DNA from: Icerya purchasi
Taxonomy: Eukaryota; Arthropoda; Insecta; Hemiptera; Monophlebidae
Assembly (NCBI GenBank): GCA_039619475.1
Contig: CM077116.1
Span: 373,684,794 to 373,748,793 of the forward strand
Length of the DNA stretch: 64,000 bases
Direction of reading: 5' to 3'
Part shown: positions 1 through 11,400 of the stretch, one piece after another
How positions within the stretch are numbered: position 1 is the first letter of the stretch
Layout of the letters: each line of letters starts with the position of its first letter
Translations under genes and position numbers: made by a program
Notes under the pieces: generated by a model
The model's database searches: none
What the model saw: only the letters and a program-made list of their open reading frames with translations
What the model was told of the DNA's origin: nothing

Positions 1-1535
1 GCACAAACGATTGTACTATATTTTGATAAAATATTTCAAGTGGGGGGGCCAGTGTTTTAACAGCTTCCCAACTGTTTTTCTTTAATATTGCGGGATAGGA
101 ATGTGCACAAACGATGGAACTTTGTGCACATTTCTACACAAACGATGCACAAACGATTGCACTATATATGAAAAAAAAATATTAAAATGGAGGTGGGCTG
201 TTGAAATGGACCTAACAAAAAATATTCTGTGCCCACAAGCATTGTGAAATTAAACATTTTAAAAATGTGAACTTTTTCTTTTCTCTTTTTTCAATTTAAC
301 AAGATTGGGTCACAGCAATGTATGGCCAGGTTTAGCTAGTATATGTAAATATATGTATCATATATATGTGTATATATATATATAACTCGGTTATCTTGGC
401 CTCTTAAGGGGCTGTGCCCATTTACTCCTCTTGCTTATATTTTTGTCTCTTTCTCTTCTATATTTGTATAAAATTATCAAAATTTACAATGTAATTCTTA
501 AACCGGTCCACATTAGATTTTATAATGAAAAAATATCCCAATTTTATATAATAAAAAAAAATTACAACCAATAATTTATACTATTAATCTGCCAAAACAA
601 CTTAACACACTGCAACACATATATATATAATACTTTTTTTTGCATTTCCATGGTATTATTAAATTAGCAATATAGTCTTTATATGATTTTCCCTATGGTG
701 GGATTTCTTATTCATCAATCTGCACAGTAATGAAGTGTATTCATCATGTTTCTAAAAACAAAAACCACTACTGAATGCGAATGTGAATTGTGGAAACAAA
801 AATGGGATAACGAACTGTGCAATAGTGAAGAATTTGCCACGTTTATATGCAATACACCTTTTGGTTCAAAAATGACAGATGTAGAAAAATTTAAAGTGTT
901 AAAATATAACAAACGTTACATAAAATTGGGACATTTTTTGTCACATTCTTTCTTTATATAAAATTGGGACATTTTTTCTAAGAGGGATCGACCTAAGAAT
1001 TATGCTGCAATTAATATATATATTAATTACAACATAATTCTTAGGCTCCCCCCATTATATTTATATTATTAAATAGGCTCAAGTATCTGAGGTAGCTGTA
1101 TGCATTTCAGGTATGCTAACAAGATACATATTAGATGTTAGAAATGCAAAGTCTGTGCAAGAATTTGACAATGTGGAAATGGGTGCACAACCACATCTCA
1201 GTACAGAGCATATAAACTGGAGCACAACAGCTTCTGTGCTGCCGACCAATGTGAGAAAGGTTATCAGTGACAAGGTGAATTAAGACGACTGGCCTACTCA
1301 TGTGAATGTGATTGCTCGCCTGGCTGAATAATTATGCAACGCTAGTATACACACAACTACATTTAGAACTGCCTGTAGTCGTTTGCTATCGTGCTTTAAA
1401 TGTAGCCCAAATGTGTCTTAACTGCTGTATACTAAACTAGAGAGCATATTTTTGTCATCTCTCAGTATCAAACTTGAGACCTCCAGAATGGAAGTCAAAA
1501 TGCTTTAGCTACTAGGTCAAACGAAATGACATATG

Positions 1536-1568
<33 letters not shown>

Positions 1569-2409
1569 ATGTGGTGTGTGTACATGATAACATCATAGTA
1601 ATACTTTGTGTTACATGATTTTGATGGACAAATTTTTGGAATAACCCCTAGCCATAAAACATATGCAAAAAAAACTGAAGTTTCAACTGTAATGCTTAAT
1701 AGTTTGATGTGTAATAAACAGGATGTAATGATTTCAATTAGCTTCTATTAAAATTAATTTCATAATCCCAAAGCTAAAAGCTTAAGCCATATTTCAAATT
1801 TTAACAGCCAAAACCCGAAAGCCTAAGTTGTACTTTTCAAGGACGTAAGTCGTATTAAGTTTAAGCCGTATTATTATTCAGCTTTCAATCCTTGGTCACA
1901 AGTCGCATTACATATACATATTTAGACCAATATTTTTATGCTCACAACTTTGTCATAGCTACAAAACAGCAGCACGATAAAATCACTAAAATTTTTTTTT
2001 TTCCGTTTTAAATAGGTTGTTACTAACTCTGTTTATGTAAACGATTATGAAAGTTAGACGCGCATACTTTGCAAAAAAAACTTTTTATATTACACTTCCA
2101 GATTACTTGTTTTATTTTAAAATTTCATTATTTTATTTTTTATTCTGTAAAATATTTTAAAATCGGGTATATTTTTATTAAAAAATTTTATAGATATAAA
2201 TTCATTTCAGTTATGTGTTATTATTCCCTTTTTTTTAACAAAGATACAATTTTTTATTATTATTACTGTTCTCGACATATTGCTTTTCTTTCCTCCCTGC
2301 ACTTTGTATTACGATTACTATGCTATTATTCCATAGTTTTTTTAGTATTGATTAATTTGTTTTAGTTTTTTGAAATAAATGATTTAATTTTGCACAGCAA
2401 GCAAGTAAA
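1..2409. other. Upstream non-coding region of the SNW1 gene
   Basis: No recognisable gene. A short phrase (GCACAAACGAT) recurs at the start and three more times by position 160. TA/TG microsatellites lie near 350-385 and 1525-1575, and there is a hairpin at 992-1045. The sequence just before the SNW1 start reads TTTTGCACAG then CAAGCAAGTAAAATG. This could be a splice acceptor ending a 5' UTR intron or simply leader sequence, so the transcription start is not placed. Confidence 0.6.
992..1045. repeat. 54-nt hairpin (inverted repeat)
   Basis: Two 27-nt arms meet with essentially no loop. The left arm begins CCTAAGAATTATG and the right arm ends CATAATTCTTAGG, with about two mismatches in the AT-rich interior. 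It is followed by a C-rich run (CTCCCCCC). It may be a small foldback element; nothing shows it is an RNA gene. Confidence 0.6.
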
Positions 2410-2423
2410 ATGTCTTTGGCAAA
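2410..2423 (+). CDS. SNW1: SNW1 coding exon 1
   Basis: Encodes MSLA plus two bases of Lys5. The donor GTAAGTT starts at 2424. Without splicing the frame would stop at once (AAG TAA), so the donor is required. The exon is too small for ORF scans and is supported by the family's MxLxxxLPxPTQ start. Confidence 0.88.
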
Positions 2424-5400
2424 GTAAGTTAATTTATGCCTCAGTACAATTTAATGGTTATGGTATGATAATTATTTTTGAAATTCGAACATTAATTGAA
2501 ATAGTTTTGGGCAGTTATTTGTAACTTGTTAAATTTAGTATTCAGTTGATATTTGAATTTTATATTTAATCTCACATGTTAAAAATGGAATTTGAAGAAC
2601 TGATATAGTAATTGTTGGAATCGTCAATATTTGTTCAAATATGTTAAACATGATTTGTTACATAATTTAGATTCATTTAGAATTCTGTATACTATGAAAA
2701 GTGTATGAAATTGATTACTCCGATCGTAATATATGCTTCAGTTGCACTTTTTGTTCGTTTTTAAATGATAAATATTTACAGTTTACTAGTTTTTAAATTT
2801 TCCGTATTCTATGTTGGAATTGATATTTTAGTTGCTTATTTTTTTTTGTTATATTAAAATTAAAATTGTCGATTATTTATTGTTTTTTCAACAGTTTAAT
2901 TGAACTATTTAGTATGTTGCTTGTATAGTTCGTTATATTTTGCTTACAATTTCTACATGTTCATTTGATTAGATCGTAATTGATCAAATTGTTGTATTAT
3001 CCATACTTTCGGATAATTACCAGTTTTGTTTATTCTATTGGTGGTTTCAGATTTACATTCTGTTAGCGATTATTTTTTTCTCAGTTTATTGTTTAATTGT
3101 AGTTATGATATTCGTTAAAAAATCGTTGATTTAATTGTATTTTTCATGTATGCTTGTTTAATTTCGGTTTATTTGAATTTTATTTTTGTTCTACTTTTTA
3201 AGTAATGATTTTTTTGAAAATTAGTTGTGCAAATGTAACGTTTTGACATGTACTAGAATGTTATGCCAATCGTTGCATTTTATATTCAACTAATTTATTT
3301 TCGATATCCTTTCATTGTATCGTTATGTTCTTAATTTTACTGTTGTATAATTTTATTTCCACCGTTGTGTTATTGTTTTAAAAATGTAACTAGTCTTTTA
3401 AAGTAATTTAATAGTTCTTAATCGGTTGTAATTTTTGTCTAATATAAACCGAGTGGACTGAAATCTTCCGATCGGTTTAGTTTTGAAGTTGATTGTTCTT
3501 AACGAAAATCCATGTGGTTTGAGCAAGGGTTGATTTTTGTAAGAATTTTGGATTCATTTTAAAGAACTGTTTTGTCTAATCTTTTGATAGGTTTATTTTT
3601 TTTTATTTTTTGTTACAACTATGCTACTATCTTGCATTAAGAACTTTGCTCTTGTAACCTATTTGTACATTTTTGTTATACAGATGTACATAGTGTTCAA
3701 GGCAATTTTAGATGCAGCGAAAACGTAAGAAAAACTACTTGAAACTGGTTTTAATTACTGGTTGTTGTGATGACTACCCCAAGTAATATCGATATTCACA
3801 TGCATACACAATATATGTACATGTTTGCTATTACCTTCTACGCGCCTATTACCGATTTTTAATTTTCATTAATTTTTATCTGCTGCTGCTAATTCTCGGA
3901 CTCATGATCTCGACTCAGTCGTCCTCTAGCAAGTCGTCTACCACAGCGTTAATTATTTCCTTACCAAATTAGAATTATCAATAAAAAAATCATTGTATTT
4001 GTATTTGAAATATTTATTTTTTGAAGAAATGTTTTGTTTTTTGTATTCACAATGGTACTTTGAGCTATTTATCAATAGTAAAAATTATAGATTTTTTTTC
4101 TTCATGGAAACTTTAGTGGTTATATTAAATTTTTTTAAATTGCTAGTGAATGAAATTAGTTTATTTAGATTTGCGCGTAAAATATTGAAAAATTGATATT
4201 GTTCACATCTAATAGATTATTACCACCCCCAACTCAACATTCGTGGGACCGAGATGAAGAACAAAAAAAGAATAAATTGGTGAAACGGAACAAGGGAGAA
4301 CATCCACCTGCCGTTATTGCAACCATTACTGCTCCTCCTTATGGGCATCGTCGTGGGTGGATTCCCCGTAATTTGGAGGTAAATTAATTTTTTATTTTCT
4401 TAATCTAGTAATTAATATTCATATATTTTATTTACTATCGTTTAAATTGTTATTTTTACTTTATTATTTGCGAAGAACAGATTAAATTGACAGTAAATTT
4501 GAAAAAAATTTAAGAGGGGCGATACATGTGAAATTTTAAAAAAATCGTTTTTTTTTTTTGCATAAATAGTATAACATCTCAAAAATATGCCTGTAAATTT
4601 TCAAAATTAAATTCTTATTATTTTTTGATTTATAACTCGTTTAAGTGTCCCGCCTCAACTCAGTGCTCGAGTGCTATTAGATCTGTATTAGAGCGGTTGG
4701 CTCTTAATACCTACTTCTCGGATTCCTGATCTTAGGACCTTTTATATTGAAGACCTGAGTAAGCAGATGTTTAGAAATTCTTTGTTTTTTGATTTTGTGA
4801 AAAGCACAGCTGTATAGTGATAACGATTTGGTACGCATAGCGCTATCTCATGACGATGTTTGAGTTAGAAATTAATCTTTGATTGTTCATTAATTCACGA
4901 TTGTGGTAGTGGTCGAGGGCTGAGACAGTGACTTGTGCTTGTGGAACAGATACTGAAGAATATCGTGAATGGTATGAAGAACATGAACCAAACTGTCAAG
5001 AAAACGATAAAGGCTTTTCAGGCGCAATGGAAGTCGAAGCTGGGAAAGAGATGTTTTCACGACCCGAAGATTTATTTAGCCTAAAATATGGAAACTATAT
5101 AGGAGATGAGATTAGAAAACCTTCACTTGAGAAGATATAAAAAAAATATAATGAAAAAAAATTAAACTTGATTTCAAAAAACCGGTTACCATAACAATTC
5201 CAAAACCAACGAAAAATTAACAAATAATTTATTTGCATTTTATAGTACTTGGTAGAATAATTATGTAATTAAGTCTCGCTTGAACGCATGTGATCTAGAG
5301 CAGCACTAAATTCAACAATGAACGATAGCCATTTCAATGAACCTCTAGATTATTTCATGATCGATGTACCGTTGTGTTATTACTTTAGTGAACTAAAATG

Positions 5401-8400
5401 TTACGAACCTATTGTTGTTGATTAATATTCACGTTTGTGATACTAATGTTTTGCGATTTAAAAAACTGAAAATTAATATATTCGAACTTTCGACGTTGTA
5501 CGTGTAGTTTTTGTTTTTTTAATGACGTTAAATACACGCTGGGTTTCGATTGCTGCATTTCGAATGTAAGTGCTAAAAATTATTAACATATTCACTTTTT
5601 TACGTAACTTAATATTTATTTATTTTACTAATAAATATTGCATTTAAAATTACTTGGCTTGTTAAAGGGGAGAATACAATTAGACGTTTCAAAAAATCGA
5701 TTTTTTTCTTCATAAAACATAGAGAATTTCCCGTAGAATACGCTCCCAAAAATTTCATTTTAAAATTTGAGCTTCTTCTATGGGGTTGGTCGTTTTTTGA
5801 AGACGCCTAATATGTATCAAAACGCGTTTTTTTCGAAACAAGTTTTGGAATTGGCGGGAATGACAGCCAAAACAACTAATTAACTGATTTGACTAAAACT
5901 GACAGCATTTGTTTTTAATGATATTAACTTTTATATTTCGAATTTTATTAATAAAAACCTAATATTGAAAAAATGAACGAAAAATTTCGGAAAATTAACT
6001 ATTTTTTTAAAATAACTATCAATTGTGGAAATTTTTCCTTTCTTCATTTTTTAGAGGTTTAGCGACAGATTATAAGTAATTAATATACCTTTTTTTGCTA
6101 GATTGTTTCAGATCAAAACTACGCCGTCCAGGATTCCCGATAATTATTTGCTGGGTTTTCTTTACACTAATGTGTAGCTTGTTCAAAAAAAAAAAAAAGT
6201 TTTTGTATACTATAAAATTGTTAATAAACGTACAAAGTTTCATTATGGTTGAATAAAAACTTGCTTATAAAAAAAGTGTTGAATAATGCGTTTTTTTGAC
6301 CGCTTAATTGTGTTTCCCCACTTATTGATATGTCGCTTCTGGAGAGAATTAGGAGAAATTTATGTATTCAATGTGAAAGTATACACGAATTTCATAGTTA
6401 GTTATTGGTTAATTATGTAATATGCAATAGAGTGCGGGTAATTTTATGTTTATTAAAGATGTGCAGCCTTTTATTTATTACTTTCGCTATTCAGTTTGAA
6501 ATGTTCGTTCGTATGTTTCAAAAATTTAGAATTGTCTTGTTAATTTCGTTTATTAATGGTACATTAAACCCTCTTAGGCGTTTCGTTACTCTGGGAACTA
6601 AAAAATTATGAATAATTCTGTTTCCTGAATATTACTTGATATTATTTACTATATAATTTATTTATTTGTTTAAATTTAAAGTTATTTTTAATTTTTTATC
6701 GGTTAAATAGGATTTCGGAGATGGCGGTTCATTCCCGGAAATTCCAGTTGCCCAGTATCCATTGGATATGGGCCGACCGGACCATAAGAGTACATCTAAC
6801 GCATTGGCAGTGCAATTGGATGCGGAGGGTAAAATTAAATATGAAGCTATTGCTCGGCAAGGTCATTCAAACGATAAGGTAAAATTTCAACATTATTCAC
6901 GTTATTATACAATTTTTCAGTAAGTTATTTTATTTGAAATATACGAAAAATTTAAATTAATCATTCAGTTTACGTCAATTTTTATTATCATTCGATTAAT
7001 TGAGTGTAAATCGAGGAATTTATTTATTCATCCAAGTTAAAATAATAGTGATTTTATATATTTCTAAAGTTCATCAATTATTTAATTATAAATCGTTTTT
7101 ATTTTTATTTTTTAAAATTCAAATTGATTAAAATTCGGACCGCGTTTAACTAGAAAAATTTTGAATTGCTCCTTTTAAGGTTTATTTTTTCCGATAAGTC
7201 TTATTTTTATTTGGTCACATTTGTTGACGAAAAATGCTTACACTGTTGGAACATTTAAGAGAGAAATTTAGAAATACTCTCTCTGAAATATGGTTCAGTT
7301 AATTATCGACAGAGAAGTATTTATTTGGCTTCTAAACTGTTTATCTTGCGAATACTCGTATTATATTAGACATTTATTAAATTTTTAAAATATTTTGTAT
7401 TATACAATATTTTAGCATTATTCTGTAAATACTAATACTTTTTTATATACTATATATAGATATATATATATATGTATATATTCGTTTTATAAATTGTACG
7501 CTGTCAAATATTCTAGATTGTTTATTCGAAATTGTCTGATATGTTACCGTCGGAAATAACGAAAGAAGATGATCCATCTATACAAAAACCGGATGAGGAA
7601 GATTTAATTGAACATATGGAAAAAACACGAGAAATTTTAGAAAAATTGACAACTTCAAAAATATCCGCAGCAATGCCTGTTAAAGCAGCAGCGAAAGCGG
7701 TTAGTATTATTGTTTTTCGTATGTGAATATAAAGAAATTTATTGTCATTGGTTTTATAAACGTTCATTTTTTATATTTTTTTTTTCAGTGCACTTGTTTT
7801 AATTATTTTAAAATGAAGCGTCTATATTTAGTAAAATTAAATGGGGTAAAATAAAAATATTTTTTAGGCGCCGGCTCAGTTTATTCGGTACACTCCGTCA
7901 CAACAGGGAACTGCGTTTAATTCAGGCGCCAAGCAGAGAGTTATTCGTATGGTTGAAACTCAAAAAGACCCCATTGAACCACCCAAATTTAAGTAAGTGT
8001 ATATTTTTTGTATTTATTAAATACGAGTTTTAGTACTTCTGCTTGTCTTCGGAAGATTTTTCATTAAACTTACCGTGTTCTAGAACGTGAACTATGTGAT
8101 TATTGAAAGTGAATTTTCATTCATTTTCAAAAATTTTCAATTGTTAAAACGTATTAAGGGGTTACACCACTGTAACAGCCTAAAAAAAGCGTTTTTTGAG
8201 CACTTTTTTTTGATGGAAGGAAAGGAAATAGAAAATTAATATTCAAGGTAGTGATTAAGCATATATTTAAGTATTTAAAAAAAAATTTTCGTCAAAAAAT
8301 ATTACAAAATGGCGACTTCGGAGCCATTTTCGTAAGGAATGTTTATTTTGGAGCGCTTTGCGGCACGCAGCATAACTCAAACAATTTTCATTTTTTTTGT

Positions 8401-11400
8401 TTGAAATTTTAACTATACCTTTAAAATAACATTTTGAAGAGAAATACGTACGGGATTTGGAAAATATTGATTTTTGTATGATTGACAAGTATTTATTTAA
8501 AAAGTTCAGTTTTCGACCACAAAAAAGGGCAATTATTTGTTAATAACTAACGTTCAAATTAACTTTTCAAAAATCCCGTACGTATTTCTCTTCGAAATGT
8601 TATTTTAAAGGTATAGTTAAAATTTCAAACAAAAAAAATAAAAATTGTTCGAGTTATGCTGCGTGCCGTTTTGAAAAATTCAGTTTTGAGAAAAACGCGT
8701 TTAAAGTTTTAAAATATATTATAGACATGTAAAAATGAAAAATTCGATTATTTAAAAATTTTTACCGTTAATCTGCTATCCCTGGACCATAAAGCTGCCC
8801 TTCTAGATTTAAATATTTTTCCTCATTCTCTCTTTTTGAAGATTTTATGGTGGAGCGCGCCTCTTACGCTGCATCTGTTATAGACAATTCGGCGTGCTTG
8901 ATCCGCTTAGTATTGGTTTCAAGGCAAAAATTGTCTGACTGAAGGCCAATATCCATTTGCAAAACATGCATGATTCGTAAAATATTCATGAAACCATCAT
9001 TAAAATTGCATACAGCAATATCAACCGCTATATTCAAGACTTTTTTGCCGCTTGAATAAGATTTTGGAGCTAAATTCCAAACCGCAGCATTAAAACTTTC
9101 GTTACTATTTTGTGTGTAGCCTCCCAAACAACGGGTTAACAAATCATCTCGGCTCAGGTCCTCATAAATCGGTTTGATCGCTTCAAAAACTTCCTTAGGA
9201 AGCGGCTCTTTATGACGAAAGGTATCCAAGGAACCCGCTGCTTGCGCCTTCTTCCAGTCGCACCAAGACTCTGAGCACTTCTCGTGTTGCGGATTTTCGT
9301 CGGTTGATATTTTATGAAATAAGGTCGCTCAAATTTGGTTTTTCATATTTTCTAAGGAGTTCGGATTTCGACGTATCGCCAAGCCATAATAAATTACTAA
9401 CTGATCAATTAATTTGCCAGTTAATTTACCTTTTCCTCCGAGACCTTTCATTGTCTTTTTCAGTTTTCTCAGTCGAGTACCCATTCTCTTTTGTACATGA
9501 TCAATGCACTCATGTTTGTTTACTTCCAAATTTTTGTATGGCCTTTTATCCATTATGCCTTTGAAAGTTTTGCTGTCGCCATCACCAATGTAGTTTGCAT
9601 ATTTCAGGCCGTGCAAATTTTCGGAACGTACAAACATTTCAACAACAGCGTCTACCTCCATCTTACCAGATGAGCCTTCGTGGTTCGCTAGACATTCGTC
9701 GACGTGTGCTTCATACCATGATTCATACTCGGATGTTTCTAATTTATTTTTCCAGTGTTCGCAGGCTTTACAGTACTTTGACTTTACTTCAACATCTACG
9801 ATTTTGCCTGTAAACCATCCAATCAATGACACGACTCCGAAAAGCGATGAATGTCCACGTTTCCTCCACGAACCATCACCGGAAACAGTTATCCCTTCAA
9901 ATTGTCCATTTTCTTCACTTTTCATTTTCTCTTCTTGCGCCGCTTTCTTCATACTAGCGTCTCGTACTGTTTTCGTTGCGATCGAAATCATATCCACTAA
10001 TTTGTCGTAAAAAGACTGAAATATCGGTCGTGGCAATTCCATAAATGCGCAAAACTTTATTATTCCATTTAGCCCTACTCCTAGTAGTCGCATTGCTAAC
10101 ACGATTCGACGGTTAATTTTGTATGCATTTCGTATGAATTTACTACTTGCAATAGATATTTCTGGACATTTCGGACAAGCAATAACTATTTTGAAACCTA
10201 AGCCCCGAGGGCTTCTTTCAAGAAACGTAACGTCTGAATTGCACACCTTACACTTCACGTGTTCTGAAATGGCAGAGAAAACGATAAAAAAGTTTATAAT
10301 TCTATAGCCGAATTCAGAATGAACATCAAAATCTTCATCAGAAATTTTTAATTTCTTGGCAGAAGCACTGACTCTTTCCGAATCGCCCTCAGTTTCGAAT
10401 CTATTCAACGGTCGTCTTAATGACGCGCTACTCCGACGCCGCGTTGAATACGATTTCTTGGTACCTTTCTTGGCCGGGTACACTTTTTTGTCCCTCTTTG
10501 TAACTTAAAAACACGTAAAATTATAAACAAACTGTTAAAAATCAGCACTACACAGAGAAACGGAGAATTCACGGGAGAAAACTACGTCCTGCTTAGACTA
10601 AGAATATAGTGATGCGTCGAAAATGATCGCGTCAGATCTTTCATTGGTGAGCAAAGCAGAGAATTCAAATTGTTTTTTTTTCCTCTTTACATTTTGTTTA
10701 CTCCATTCCATTTTATCTTCACATAACACAGTTCTAGCATATGGGGCGACACTTTGACGCGTTTACCAAATGAGAAAATATTCCCTAAAATCCAATAAAT
10801 AATCACGCATATTCTTCGAAGAAAGAGCATGTTTATCTAATCATTTTTATTACATCTTTCATTTATATCTATCGATCGAGAATACTACTGCGCTGTCCGA
10901 AACGCTTTATCGTTTCCTCTTCGTTATGTTCCATACTTCACTAGGTGTCAACATTGTCTAATCAACGCTATACTCTTTTTAGTTTTGTTCGTTTACTTAT
11001 ATCGCAACTCTCCTCGACTCATCACTAAGGTGTTTAGCCTTATACATGTACTTACGCTATACTGACCTACTTTTCTTTTGAAAAGCTTGTAAATTAACAT
11101 AAATACCTTCTATCGATATCTGTTGATGTATTAGGGAAGTTATAAATCAAAAAACAAGACATTAGGGTACCTTTTGAGCAAATATTTACATAAGGTGACA
11201 GTCGCAGCGAGTAAGCATTTTGAAACAGCCTGAGGCGCTCGGGAAGAAGCGTGAAATTTTACAGAAATTATTTTTTTCCAGGTAAAAAACATATTTCCTC
11301 GTATTCAGAAAGGTTCAAAGTATATTCTAAGTCAAAAAAAAAAAATCGATTTTTCAAAAAATTTACTGTGGTGTAACCCCATTTTTCATTAAACTTACCG

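Larger units (their letters stand above)
8158..11380 (-). mobile_element. Mutator-like DNA transposon, nearly full length
   Basis: The 3223-bp element has terminal inverted repeats: GGGGTTACACCACTGTAA at the left, and at the right a sequence whose reverse complement is GGGGTTACACCACAGTAA. It encodes one transposase on the minus strand (8864-10483) with a single internal stop. A large inverted repeat (8361-8458 with 8571-8668) lies between the left end and the transposase 3' end. The 10500-11350 segment upstream of the transposase is non-coding and presumably holds its promoter. Both ends abut copies of a 102-bp direct repeat. Superfamily assignment rests on the transposase; MULEs usually make 8-11 bp duplications, so the flanks are atypical. 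Confidence 0.88.

Noticed and set aside
746..961. 71-codon plus-strand open frame with CECELWKQKW
   Set aside because: Possible but unsupported: no recognisable domain, and it runs into simple AT sequence with a local duplication (TTGGGACATTTTTT).
4193..4387. Open frame starting at ATG 4193 and running through SNW1 exon 2
   Set aside because: The first codons lie in intron 1 before the AATAG acceptor, and the last residues run past the donor. The true start is ATG 2410.
5668..6319. Possible second Mutator-type element in intron 2 starting GGGGAGAATACA and ending GTGTTTCCCC
   Set aside because: The ends match over only a few bases and no target duplication is visible.
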